From Planctomycetota bacterium (GTDB lineage: Bacteria; Planctomycetota; Phycisphaerae; Phycisphaerales; UBA1924): a DNA stretch of 64,000 nt. The stretch lies in assembly GCA_013285505.1 (NCBI GenBank), contig CP053450.1:1658796-1722795 (forward strand), given 5' to 3'. The stretch's first letter is position 1. Every line of letters starts with the position of its first letter. Shown here in pieces: positions 8,881 to 18,428 of this stretch. The position numbers were made by a program, and so were the translations under genes. The notes under the pieces were generated by a model. It did no database searches. It was given only the letters and a program-made list of their open reading frames with translations, and had not been told where the DNA came from.

Positions 8881-10108
8881 ATGATGCGCAGGAAGTGGTC
8901 AGGATCAGCGGTTTTTTGGGGTGTTTTGGCGGTCGCTGCGCTGGTGGTGACGGGCGGTGTGTGCGCGCCGGCGGCGGGGCAGGTGGCGGCGGTGGACGGG
9001 GCTGCTGACTTGGCTGTGGGCGTGGCTTCGGACGGGGCGGGGCGGTATGTGGCGTCGGGCTGGGAGGACGCGGCGGCGGAGGCGTCGGCGCTGGTGGAGT
9101 CGATGCGCGAGGAGCACGGGGTGCCGGGCCTGAGCGTGAGTGTGGTGGTGGATGGGCAGATCGTCTTCAGCGGCGGGTTCGGTCTTGCGGACCTGGAGCA
9201 GGGGGTGGCGGCTTCGCGTAGGACGCTGTATCGGCTGGCGAGCGTGTCGAAGGTGGTGACGGCGTCGGCGGCAGCGAGGTTGGCTGCGGACGGGCGGCTG
9301 GATCTGGACGCGGATGTGCGGGAGTACGTGCCGCTGTTTCCGGAGAAGCCGTTTGTGGTGACGGTGCGTCAGTTGTGCGGGCATCTGGGGGGCGTGCGGC
9401 ACTATCAGTTGCAGGACCGGCTGCAGAGCACGCCGGGCGGCTCGATCGACACGCGGGAGTATGTGTCGGACAACGACATCCTGGCGATCTTCGCTGGCGA
9501 CCCGCTGCTGGCGCGGCCGGGGGCGGCGTTTTCGTACTCGACGTTCGGGTTCACGCTGGTGGGGCTGGCGATCGAGGGGGCGACGGGGAAGGGCCTGATG
9601 GAGGTGGTGGGGGAGGAAGTGATTGAGCCCTTGGGGCTGGAGCGATTGCGGCGGGACCGGCCGCGGGAGATTGTCGCGCACCGCACGCGGTTCTATGACA
9701 AGGGGCGCAACGGGACGGTGACGAACTCGGGCTATTTGAACCCGGCGTACAAGGTGGCTGGCGGAGGGATGATCGCGACGGCGGACGACATGGCGCGGTT
9801 CGGGGCGGCGCACTGCGCGCCGGGGTATCTGGGCGAGGCGGTTTTCGGCGAGGTGTTCACCTCGCAGACCACGCTGGACGGGGACGCGACGGGGACGGGC
9901 ATCGGGTGGCGGATCGGGCGGGTGGACGGGCGGCGGGTGTTTCAGCACTCTGGTGCAGCAGGGGACGCGGGCGCAGCTGCTGGTGTGGCCCGAGGATGGG
10001 GTGAGCGTGTGCGTGCTCTCGAACCTGGGCGGGGAAGGGTGGCCGGTGGGGTTGTGTGCGCGTCGGGTGGCGGGTAGATTTTTGCCGGTCGCGGCGGGGT
10101 CGGATTGA
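8881..10108 (+). CDS. secreted serine hydrolase, beta-lactamase/class C family
   Basis: A signal peptide (WGVLAVAALVVTGGVCAPAAG) is followed by a beta-lactamase-like fold: GVPGLSVSVVVDGQIVFSGG, the SxxK nucleophile motif in YRLASVSKVVTAS, and a YxN-like element in FSYSTFGFTLVGLAIE. The HSG motif in VFQHSGAAG stands in for KTG. These proteins are usually peptidases or esterases acting outside the cytoplasm rather than true beta-lactamases. The frame breaks just after HSG near 9962. In the other frame the protein continues QLLVWPEDGVSVCVLSNLGG and ends at TGA 10106-10108. Three consecutive ATGs (8878, 8881, 8884) follow GGGAG, so the exact start is ambiguous. Confidence 0.75.
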
Positions 10109-10192
10109 CGGGGGGCGGTGCGCCGGGCACGGAGACAGGTGCGCGAGTGGCGTCAGAGCATGTGGGGACATCCGGGACAGGAGTGCTGTGTG

Positions 10193-12041
10193 ATGCGTGG
10201 ACTGATGGTTGTGTGGTGTGTTGCGGTGGTCGTGGCGTGTGTGAGCGGGGCGGCGCGGGGGCAGGTCTCGCCGTTTGAAGATGTCGAGTGGAGCGAGGCG
10301 GGGCTCGAGCGTGTGATGGTGCGGGGCGAGTGGTGGGAGCCGGTGGCGATTGAGGGGGTGTCGGTCGCGGCACTCTGCGCATTTGCCGAGCGCGAGTACG
10401 GCGGAGCATTGCGAGCGCAGAAGCGCGTGGATGAGGATCTCCTCGAGGTGATGGAGCGATTCGGCGAGGTCCTCCGTGGAGACACGGTTCGGCTGGAGCT
10501 TCGGCCGGTCGGGGGTGGGGAAGTCGTCAACCTGCCGGGCGTCGTTATGACGCGGGAGAATCGGCAGAGGCTCTGGTCGAAGCGTATTCGGGCGGCGGAG
10601 GAGGGTGCGAGGGCGGCCCCGATGCGGGAGGTGTTGACGGAAGCCGCGGCGCTGCTGGCTGAGCGGCACTCGTATTCGGTCGCTCGGGGGCTCGATGCGC
10701 AGGCGTTGTCGGGGATGGTGGAACTCGCGGAGGACGCAGGTCCGGGGGAGACGGTCCGGGCAGCTCGGCGCATGCTCGCCGTCTCGGGCGATGGGCACGC
10801 GAGAGTGCGGGGGAAGCTGGCGGAGCGCGAAGATACCGAGACACGCCGCGAGGGTGTGCTGCCGGTGTCGCTGATGCCGCTAGACCTGGTGCCGGGCGGC
10901 CGGGTGGTGGCGGTCGAGCCGGACGGGGCGGGGCTGGTCTCGACGGGCGCATCCTTTTGTCGAGTCTATAGATGGGGTGGAGATCGAGCGGTGGTTGGAG
11001 GTTGCGGGGGAGGTTGCGCCGGGCGGGTCGGTGCAGTCGAAGCGGTACGGGGCCTGCCGCGAGGCGGTGCGGGTCGGGTGGATCCGTCAGCGGCTGGGGA
11101 TCGCGGTTTCGGAGGAGGCGTTGCTTGGGCTTCGCTCGAAGGAAGGGGCGGTGGTGGTGGTTCGGCTTCGGCTCACGAACCGGGTGTCAGAGGATCACCG
11201 GAAAGGGCCGAGCAGATTCGGGTTGGACGGGCCGTGGCTGGATGAGGAGCGGCGGTTGGCGTTTGTGCCGCTGTTGCGGATGTATTCCGAGCGCGATCTC
11301 AAGGCAAATCGCGAAGCCCTGCGTTCAGTGAGAAGCGGGCAGCGGGCTGCGCGGGAGGCGGACGGAGTGCTGATCGATATGCGCGGCAACACCGGCGGGT
11401 CGCGGTACTTCGTGCACGAGATCGCGCAGAGGGTGTTGCCGGTGGATGCCGAGCCGGTCATCTATTCGGCGGCGCGAGTGCTGATGTGGCCGGGGCGGGA
11501 CGCAGATCGGGTGCGACTTCAACTGGAGGGGCGGCATCTGTATCTTCCGACCGATCCGCGTTGGACGGAGGCGGAGCGCAGCGCGATTGATCGCTTTCTT
11601 GAGGGCTTCCGGCCGGAGGTGGATCTTCCGGATGACCGGTTCGGGCCGTTGCACGTGTCGGTGTTGAGCCCGGGCGGCGATCACGCGGGTGAGTGGGCGG
11701 GCAAGCCGGTGGTCGTGCTGATGGACGAGCGGTGCATCAGCGCGAGCGATGTGTTTCTGGCGGCGATGCGGGAGCTGCCGGGCGTGACGCTGGTGGGCAG
11801 GCCCAGCCGCGGGGCGAGCGGGATGAGCGAACCGATGGAGCTCCGCGGCGGCATCGTGACCTTGCAGGTCTCGACGATGGTGTCGTTCATGCCCGACGGG
11901 CGGGTGTTCGACTGGCACGGGGTCGAGCCGGACGTGACGATGAATCTCATGCTGACAGAGTTCACCCGCAAGGGGCCGGACAACGCGCGCGCGTGGGCGG
12001 AGCAGGTGTTGCGGGACATGGTCGACGCCGAGGGTCCCTGA
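10193..12041 (+). CDS. secreted S41 family (C-terminal processing type) peptidase
   Basis: The product begins MRGLMVVWCVAVVVACVSGA, a signal peptide, so the enzyme is exported. The C-terminal half carries S41 features: GVLIDMRGNTGGSRYFVHEI and VVLMDERCISASDVFLAAMR, where the serine in the SAS element is the expected nucleophile. GRPSRGASGMSEPMELRGG follows. The N-terminal ~250 residues are helical and unrecognised. The frame changes once near 10955-10965 (around CCTTTTGTC), joining DGAGLVSTGA to SIDGVEIERWLEVAGE, a PDZ-like stretch. The start at 10193 has AGGAG about 10 nt upstream; an ATG at 10160 is less well supported. The 3' end is followed within 25 bp by the oppositely oriented sulfotransferase gene. 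Confidence 0.75.
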
Positions 12042-12062
12042 GTTGTCGCCGCCGCGTGTACG

Positions 12063-13593
12063 CTACTCGGTGGGCGGCGTCGGCTCGGCGTCGGCCCGCG
12101 CCGACAGGCTGGGCTGCGGCGGGCATGCCGAGGTCGGCGCGGAGCGGGGCGACGAACTGCTCGTAGTGCTTGTGCTTGCCGGCGGAGGTGTCGTAGAGCG
12201 GCTTGAGGATGCCGAGGTTGTTGAACGACGTCATGCGGCGTTTGGTCTCCCAGAAGCGGGTGCAGGCGTCGCTCCACTCGAGGCCGAGGAAGTCGATGAT
12301 GCGCCGGGCCTGGGTGTCGAAGTCGCTGACGATGTCCTCGTAGTCCACCTCGAGGATGGGGAGGGAGATGACGGACTTCCAGTGGTCCATCATGCGCTGG
12401 TAGGCCTTGTACGCCTCGGCGAAGTCGGCGAGGTGGGTGCGGTAGTGGTAGGGGATGTCGAAGGTGTTCATGTAGCAGGAGAGCGCCGTGTCGAGCGGGT
12501 TGCGGCGGACGTGGATGACGCGGGCCTTGGGGAGCATGCGGTCGAGCATGCCGAGGTAGAGGTAGTTGTGGCTGCAGCGGTCGACGATGCGCGCGGGCTT
12601 GTCGGCACCCTCGCGTTTGGCGATCATGGCGAGGGTGTTGAGGTAGAAGCCGGCGCCCTCGTTGACGGGCTGGAAGGTCAGTGCGCTGGGGCGTGAGAAG
12701 GGCAGGATGTCCTGCGTCGGTGCTTCTTCGAGCCGGTTGATGATGTGCCGGGTGATGGCGGTCTCGCCGGCGGGCGCGGCGTCGGGGTGGCTGGCGATGA
12801 TCTGCTCGATCAGGGCGTGGCCAGAGCGGGGCATGCCGACGAGGAGGACGGGCAGCTCGGACTCGGCGGTGGAGACCGGCAGTTCGGCGTGGACGTCTTT
12901 GGTCCAGTTGGCGATGGTGGTGTCCACCGCTTCGTTGGTGCGTTTGGCGTCGTAGCGGCGGCCGTAGATGCGGTTGGCGTCGGTCGCAGCGGCGAACGCG
13001 CGGTCGGGGTGGCCGAGGTCGTTGGCGACGTTGGCCAGCTCAAGCAGCATGAAGATGCGGTTGAGGGGCGGGAGCGTGCCGCGCTGGCCGGCGAGGTGTT
13101 TGGCGAGCACGGGGGCGGCGTCGCTGGGCTTGCCGAGTGCGCGGCAGCAGCGGGCGTAGGTGAGAGCGACGGCGGGTTCGTCCTGCTCGGAGGAGATGTA
13201 GGGGAGCAGCAGGGCGTGGGCCTTGCCGTACTCGCCGCGGAGGGCGTAGATCTCGGCGGCACCCGCGACGGCGCGGGGGTACTTCTTGCTCATCCAGACG
13301 GCGCGCTCGTAGCAGGTGAGTGCCTCGTCGAGACGTCCCTGCGAGCGGTGGGCCATGGCGAGGTTGCAGATGGTCTCGGGGCTGGTGGGGTCGAGCTTGA
13401 CGGCGCGCTCGAGGTGGTCCACGGCCTCGGCGTCGATGCCGCCCTGCATGAGCGCGAGCCCGAGGCCGGTGTGGGCGTTGACCGAGCGGGGGTTGGACCG
13501 GACGGCCGAGCGGTAGAGCTCGAGGGCCATCTGCATCTGGCCCTGCTGGTGGTATTCGCGTGCCTGGGCGAGGAGTTGTTCGGTGGTGGCCAT
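12063..13593 (-). CDS. TPR-containing sulfotransferase
   Basis: Residues 1-~210 are tetratricopeptide repeats (for example AHTGLGLALMQGGIDAEAVD). Residues ~250-460 are a PAPS-dependent sulfotransferase domain: the 5'-phosphosulfate loop LLVGMPRSGHALIEQIIASH at 250-269 and the 3'-phosphate motif ARVIHVRRNPLDTALSCY at ~357-374. Most relatives have SGTT or SGTS in the first motif; here it is SGHA. The likely role is transfer of sulfate to a protein, glycan or lipid acceptor in the cytoplasm or at the envelope. The annotated end assumes one frame change near 12100, giving SARADAEPTPPTE and TAG at 12063-12065. Without it the frame would overlap the peptidase gene by 80 bp. The gene stands alone, with groES-aroA upstream on the same strand. 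Confidence 0.8.
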
Positions 13594-13701
13594 GAGAGTC
13601 CTTGCGGTGGGTTGGTGCGCGTCGGGCGGTGGTCGTGGGTGCGGTGGTCGCGGAACGACCGTGGGGAGGGGATTGTAGCGGTAATCGTGCGGTTCGCGGG
13701 C

Positions 13702-15121
13702 TTATTGGTGGGGGGTGGTGGCGCTGGCGCGGAGTGCGTCAAAGTCGCGCCAGAACGTCGGGTAGGTCTTGCGGACGCAGCCGGGATCGCGGATGAAGCA
13801 GTTGGGCCGGCGGAGGCCGACGAGCGCCATGGACATCGCCATCCGGTGGTCGTCGTAGGTGTCGAATTCCACGCGGGGGGCGTCGGGGGTGCAGTCGATC
13901 CCTCCCTCGGGCGGGGTGATGGAGAGGGCGTCGGGGTCTTCGGGCACGTCGTGTTCGACGCGGACGCCGAGCTTGCGGAGTTCGTTCTGCATCGCGGCGA
14001 TGCGGTCGGTCTCCTTGACGCGGAGCGTGCGGATGCCGCGGAGGACGGATCGGCCGGGGGCGAAGGCGCAGACCGCGGCCAGTGTCATGGCGGCGTCGGG
14101 CATGTCGCTCATGTCGGCGTCGATCGGCTTTGGGGTGGCGGGCCCGACGACCGTGGTGTGGCCTTGGGGGTCGACCTCGAGCGTGGCGCCGGTGCGGGCG
14201 AGGAGATCGGGGAACTTGGCGTCGCCTTGGAGCGAGGCGGCGGTGAGGCCGTCGATCGTGACGCGGGACCCGGGGATGATCGCGCTGGCGGCCCAGAAGT
14301 AGGTCGCGCCGCTGGCGTCGGGCTCGACGGTGTAGTCGAAAGCCGGGAGGCCGGTGGCGGCCCCGGCGGGGGCGCCGACCCGGAGGACGCGGAGGTCCTC
14401 GCTGACGCGTGTCCGGGCGCCGAGTTGGTCGAGGAGCTTGAGGGTCATGACGATGTAGGGGGGGCTGGTGATCTCGCCGCGTAGCCGGACGGTGATGCCC
14501 TCGGGCAACCACGGGCCGAGCATCAGGAGCGCCGAGATGAACTGGCTGGAGGTCGTGGTGGGGAGGTCGATGGCGGTGTGGCGGCGCGAGCGGGCGTGGG
14601 GCGTGACGGTGATGGGCGGGCAGCCGTGGGTGGCGAGGTAGTCGACCTGCGCCCCGAGGGCGGGGAGGACGGCGGCGAGGTCATCGATAGGCCGCTCGCG
14701 CATGCGGCTGTTGCCGTCGAGGGTGACCGGGCCGGAGGCGAGGACGCTCGCGGCGGTGAGGAACCGGGTGGCGGTGCCGGCGTTCTGGAGGTCGAGCCGG
14801 ACGCCTTCGCGGGGACCTGCCACCGACCGTCGACGCCGGTGATCTCGAGGGTCGGTCGCGCGGGGTCGTCGGTGGGGGCGTGCACTTTGCAGCCGAGGGT
14901 CTTAAGAGCGGCGAGCATGCGCTGGGCGTCGTCGGCGTCGGTGAGGGCGCGCGCAGGGTGCTGGTGCCGTTGGCGAGGCCGGCCAGGAGGAGTGCGCGGT
15001 TGGTGAGGCTCTTGGAGCCGGGCGGGCGGATGGTGGCCCGGAGCCTGCTGCCTTCGGGGACGGGGCTCAGCGGGAGCGGGTCGGCGAGGCCTTGGAGCGG
15101 GTTCGCGGGCGAGATCGACAC
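13702..15121 (-). CDS. aroA: 3-phosphoshikimate 1-carboxyvinyltransferase (EPSP synthase)
   Basis: Catalyses the transfer of the enolpyruvyl group from PEP to shikimate-3-phosphate in aromatic amino-acid synthesis. Family motifs are clear: RPPGSKSLTNRALLLAGLA near the N-terminus, LQNAGTATRFLTAASVLASG, NSRMRERPIDDL, SSQFISALLMLGPW, DMSDMPDAAMTLAAVCAF, IRTLRVKETDRIAAM, and YDDHRMAMSMALVGLR near the end. The total is about 470 residues. The frame has to change near 14960 and near 14818 to join these parts, so the gene is split only by apparent indels. The start is a GTG at 15119-15121, two nt after the groES stop, implying translational coupling with groES. Confidence 0.9.
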
Positions 15122-15123
15122 GC

Positions 15124-15465
15124 TCAGTCCTCGGCCGCTTCGAGGCGGAACACGGCGACGACGTCTTCGACGGGGATGACGAAGAGGCGGTTGTCGCCTT
15201 CGAAGTCGACGGGGATGGCGTTTTTGGGGTTGAAGAGCACGCGGTCGTAGATGCGGATGGGGTAGTCGATGTCCCGCTCGACCTGTGCGGCGACGGCGAC
15301 GACGCGTCCGGTGAGCGTGGGGATCTCGATCTTGTCGGGGAGGTGGATGCCGCTCTTGGTCTGCTTCTTGTCTTCGTCCTTTCGGACGAGCACACGTTTA
15401 CCGACGGGCTCGACGGTCTCGAGCCGGCCTCGGGCATTGGCGGGTGTGTTTGGTGATTTGGCCAT
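15124..15465 (-). CDS. groS: GroES/Cpn10-like co-chaperonin
   Basis: A 113-residue protein with the Cpn10 layout: VEPVGKRVLVRKDEDKKQTK, the mobile-loop region KSGIHLPDKIEIPTLTGRVV, YDRVLFNPKNAIPVDFEGDN, and the closing VIPVEDVVAVFR strand. It would cap a GroEL ring during protein folding. The N-terminal ~15 residues (MAKSPNTPANARGR) are an extension. No groEL is adjacent, and the partner downstream is aroA, an unusual pairing. The protein may therefore be an extra copy rather than the main GroES. I saw no CIRCE operator in the 75 bp between the start and the upstream terminator. Confidence 0.85.
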   Translation of the reverse strand: MAKSPNTPANARGRLETVEPVGKRVLVRKDEDKKQTKSGIHLPDKIEIPTLTGRVVAVAAQVERDIDYPIRIYDRVLFNPKNAIPVDFEGDNRLFVIPVEDVVAVFRLEAAED

Positions 15466-15541
15466 GCGTGAGGAGTGTAGTCGCTAGGGGAGAAGCGATT
15501 CGGGGTGGTGGTGCGGCGGGTTTGGGGGTGAGCAAAAAGAA

Positions 15542-15567
15542 CACCCCCGCCCTTTCGAGCGGGGGTG
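15542..15567 (-). terminator. rho-independent terminator after first PEP-CTERM gene
   Basis: Read on the minus strand, a nine-base-pair GC stem (CACCCCCGC / GCGGGGGTG, 8-nt loop) is followed by TTCTTTTT. It lies 40 bp beyond the stop of the PEP-CTERM gene at 15608 and insulates it from groES-aroA. Confidence 0.85.
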
Positions 15568-15607
15568 CAGGATCAACAAGTGATCATTTGGTCGAAGTCA
15601 GTCGGGA

Positions 15608-16186
15608 TTAGCGACGACGACGGCCGGCGACCAGACCACCGAGGCCGAGGAGGGCCATGGAAGCCGGGGCGGGGACAACGTCAAAGCTGAAGCCGGAGAC
15701 GTCGCCGGTGTACTCAACCGAGGTGCCGAAGCTGTCGGTGTACACGGAGAAGTTCACGTGGCGGGTGATGCCGGACACGTTGCGAGCGGAGTAGTCGCTC
15801 GGGGTCCAGGTGATGCTGTAGAGGTCGATGGGGTTGGAGTCGTCGAAGTTGCCGTTGAAGGCGCGGGGGAGCTGGAAGCTCTCGACGAGAAGGATGTCGT
15901 TGTTGCCCTGGAGCTGGCCGTCATCGGTGAGCTCGTTGAGGTGGTTGACGTTGCTGTCAACGGAGCCGGTGTCGAAGTTGCCGGTGCCGATGATGTCGTA
16001 GATGGAGCCGGCGAAGCCGTCGCCACCGGGGTTCATGTCGGCCGACATGGTGAGCAGGGCGGACTCGCCCGGCTCGATGATGCCGTCACCGTTGCCGGTG
16101 TCGGACACGGTCCAAGAAATGGTCATGGTCTGGGCGCTGGCAACGGCGGCCATGCCAGCAACGGCGATCAGTGCTGTGGTCTTCAT
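15608..16186 (-). CDS. PEP-CTERM exported protein (paralogue 1)
   Basis: A 192-residue secreted protein. The N-terminal signal is MKTTALIAVAGMAAVASAQ. The mature part begins WTVSDTGNGDGIIEPGESAL, an Asp/Gly-rich, possibly calcium-binding stretch. The C-terminus is VPAPASMALLGLGGLVAGRR plus two more arginines, the PEP-CTERM sorting signal: PxP motif, membrane helix, arginine cluster. Such proteins are processed by an exosortase and delivered to the cell surface or exopolysaccharide. The start at 16186 has GAGGAG nine nt upstream. The gene is a tandem duplicate of the next one (16504-17085) with similar sequence throughout, and each copy has its own terminator. No exosortase gene is in the window. 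Confidence 0.85.
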   Translation of the reverse strand: MKTTALIAVAGMAAVASAQTMTISWTVSDTGNGDGIIEPGESALLTMSADMNPGGDGFAGSIYDIIGTGNFDTGSVDSNVNHLNELTDDGQLQGNNDILLVESFQLPRAFNGNFDDSNPIDLYSITWTPSDYSARNVSGITRHVNFSVYTDSFGTSVEYTGDVSGFSFDVVPAPASMALLGLGGLVAGRRRR

Positions 16187-16442
16187 ATGGATCATCTCCT
16201 CACTTTGAGACAGGGCCAACAAGGCCCATACATACTTCGCGAGATTGACACAAACAACAGGAATGCCTCGCGGACTCATCCCTGACCCGGGGTCAGCATA
16301 GAGCAGAGTTGATTCGGCCGCAAGAGGAAAGCGGTGGTTTGCCACCCAATTTTGAATTTGTATGGCGGTTTTGGGACTCTCTGAACACGGTGTTGACTCG
16401 CGGGTTGTGTGAATCTGGGGAAGCTTCCTGCGCATGGAAAAA

Positions 16443-16471
16443 CCGCACCCCGGGATGAACCCGGGGTGCGG
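16443..16471 (-). terminator. rho-independent terminator after second PEP-CTERM gene
   Basis: A perfect 12-bp stem on the minus strand (CCGCACCCCGGG / CCCGGGGTGCGG, 5-nt loop) is followed by TTTTT. It is placed 33 bp past the stop at 16504. The remaining ~250 bp up to the first PEP-CTERM gene holds its promoter and leader; no other gene is visible there. Confidence 0.9.
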
Positions 16472-16503
16472 TCAAAGTGTGTGGAGTCGATCGTCAGGCC
16501 GGA

Positions 16504-17085
16504 TTAGCGGCGGCGACGGCCGGCGACCAGGCCACCGAGGCCGATGAGGGCCATCGAGGCGGGAGCGGGGACCACGTCGAAGGACGCGGAGCCGGCGACG
16601 CCGTCGTACTCGACCGAGGTGCCGAAGCCGTCGGTGTAGACGGAGTTGTTGAGGTGGTTGGCATCACCGACGCTGACGGTGCGGGCGGAGTAGTCCGCGG
16701 GGGTCCAGGTGATGTAGTAGAGCTCGATGGGGTTGTCGGCGACGTAGTTGCCGTTGAAGGCGGACGGGAGCTGGAAGCTCTCGATGAGGAGGATGTCACC
16801 GTTGCCCTGGAGCTGGCCGTCGTCGGTGAGCTCGTTGAGGCGGTTGACGTAGCTGTCGACCGAGCCGGTGTCCCAGTTGGCGCCACCGATGATGTCGTAG
16901 ATCGAACCAGCGAAGCCAGCGGCGTCGGGGTCCATGGTGGCGGACATGGTCAGGAGGGCCGACTCGCCCGGCTCGATGACGCCGTCACCGTTGCCCGTGT
17001 CGGAAACCGTCCACGAGTAGGTCAGGGTCTGGGCGGAGGCGGCGGCGGCGATACCAGCAACGGCGATGAGGGAAGCAAGCTTCAT
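16504..17085 (-). CDS. PEP-CTERM exported protein (paralogue 2)
   Basis: A 193-residue homologue of the preceding gene: signal MKLASLIAVAGIAAAASAQ, then WTVSDTGNGDGVIEPGESAL, SIYDIIGGANWDTGSVDSYV, NELTDDGQLQGNGDILLIES, SAFNGNY, YYITWTPADYSARTVSVG, and the tail VPAPASMALIGLGGLVAGRR plus arginines. It should be exported and sorted by an exosortase. GGAG lies 6 nt upstream of the ATG at 17085. High similarity over the whole length with conserved termini indicates a local gene duplication followed by moderate divergence. The function of this small family is unknown. Confidence 0.85.
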   Translation of the reverse strand: MKLASLIAVAGIAAAASAQTLTYSWTVSDTGNGDGVIEPGESALLTMSATMDPDAAGFAGSIYDIIGGANWDTGSVDSYVNRLNELTDDGQLQGNGDILLIESFQLPSAFNGNYVADNPIELYYITWTPADYSARTVSVGDANHLNNSVYTDGFGTSVEYDGVAGSASFDVVPAPASMALIGLGGLVAGRRRR

Positions 17086-17239
17086 GGGAATCTCCATCTC
17101 TTCTCCCGCTGAGCACCAGGAACGTACCTGACTGCCCGGCGGCTTTGTTCGAGTGACTTGTCCGTGCTGGCCGATCCAGCGTGGACACTCGAAATGTGCC
17201 ACACCCCTGCGATTTCGCCAGCGAAGAGGGAAGAAAAAA

Positions 17240-17259
17240 CCGCAGATTCTCGTCTGCGG
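17240..17259 (-). terminator. rho-independent terminator after thyX
   Basis: On the minus strand CCGCAGA / TCTGCGG form a 7-bp stem with a 6-nt loop, followed by six T. It lies about 60 bp past the thyX stop at 17322 and separates it from the PEP-CTERM pair. Confidence 0.8.
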
Positions 17260-17321
17260 CCGCAACCAGAGGCTCTCAGGGCGGTTCACGCCCGTCGATC
17301 CTTCCCAGATTCCGGTGCGAT

Positions 17322-18275
17322 TTAGAGGCCCAGGCGCTGCCGCTTGGCGTCCCACTCGGCCTTCTCACGCCGGTTTTCGGACCCGAAGGCCCCCTGGCCG
17401 CCCCTGGCGAGGTCCTGGATGGCCTCGATCTCCAGACGGGTCAGGTGCATCGACTCGAAGGCGTAGTCCCGCCAGGCCTCCATGGTCAGCGGCACGATCG
17501 GCTGGACGAGGTCGTGCATGGCTCTGGCGTAGGCCTGGATCTCCTCCTGGGCGTGGGGATCCATGCGCAAGCTCAGGAATCGCAGGAGGTTGTGCAGGTC
17601 GCACTTCCAGTACCACTCTGTATAGATGGAGACCGGCAGGCCCATCCGGGCCAGCTCGCGGCTGACGCCCTTCTCGGTCAGGTCCATGTAGCGGGGGTAG
17701 AGGGCCTCCACGTCCTTGAGGAAGTCGAGGAATTCCTGGGCGGTCTCGACCTCGGAGGCCTCGTCGATCTTGAACCGCTCGTCGCCGCCCTGCATGTTGG
17801 AGCGGGACTGCTTGCGGACCTCGTCGAGGCTGGGGACGTAGAAGCGGTCGGGGAGGATGGAGTATCGGGCGGAGTACTCGTTGACGTTGGCGGTGCGGTG
17901 GCGGATCCACTGGCGGGCCACGAAGATGGGCATGGCGACGTGGAACTTGAACTCGACCATTTCGAAGGGGGTCGTGTGGCGGTGGCGGAGGAGGTAGCGG
18001 AGCAGGCCGCGGTCTTCGGAGACCTTCTTGGTGCCCTGGCCGTAGGAGACCCGGGCGGCCTGGACGATGGCGCCGTCGGCGGTGGGGGTCTGTCCCTCGG
18101 GGGTGGGGACGAGGCGGGGCATGGCGTCCACGAGGGCGATGAAGCCGTGGTCGAGGACCTTGATCTCCTGGCGGAGGGCCCCGCCCATGACGTCGGCGAG
18201 GGCATCCTCGGGCATCTGCCGCTCGATGGCGTGGGGCTTGTGGGTGGGTTTGGGTTCGACGTGGGTGTCGGACAT
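17322..18275 (-). CDS. thyX: flavin-dependent thymidylate synthase
   Basis: Makes dTMP from dUMP using methylene-tetrahydrofolate, FAD and NADPH. The diagnostic ThyX motif RHRTANVNEYSARYS lies at residues 125-139. It is preceded by SEDRGLLRYLLRHRHTTPFE and followed by WYWKCDLHNLLRFLSLRMDP and the C-terminal LTRLEIEAI. At 317 residues it is longer than the ~220-residue minimal forms and resembles the ~300-residue forms of several bacterial phyla. The ATG at 18275 has GGAGG at a good distance. The gene is followed by its own terminator. It diverges from the beta-helix gene at 18429, leaving ~150 bp for two promoters. Confidence 0.95.
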   Translation of the reverse strand: MSDTHVEPKPTHKPHAIERQMPEDALADVMGGALRQEIKVLDHGFIALVDAMPRLVPTPEGQTPTADGAIVQAARVSYGQGTKKVSEDRGLLRYLLRHRHTTPFEMVEFKFHVAMPIFVARQWIRHRTANVNEYSARYSILPDRFYVPSLDEVRKQSRSNMQGGDERFKIDEASEVETAQEFLDFLKDVEALYPRYMDLTEKGVSRELARMGLPVSIYTEWYWKCDLHNLLRFLSLRMDPHAQEEIQAYARAMHDLVQPIVPLTMEAWRDYAFESMHLTRLEIEAIQDLARGGQGAFGSENRREKAEWDAKRQRLGL

Positions 18276-18428
18276 GGGTCGCCTCCGTGAGCTCTCGGCC
18301 GGTTCCACCGGTTCGGGTCGGAGCGTACCACGCCCGATCTCGGGCGTCTCGGGAGGCGTGCCGGCCGGGTAGGCTCGGCGCGTGGCCACGACGGCCGGCG
18401 AACGGCCGCGCATCTGCTGGAGGAGCCT

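Noticed and set aside
15466..15541. CIRCE heat-shock operator before groES
   Set aside because: No TTAGCACTC-N9-GAGTGCTAA or close variant is present.
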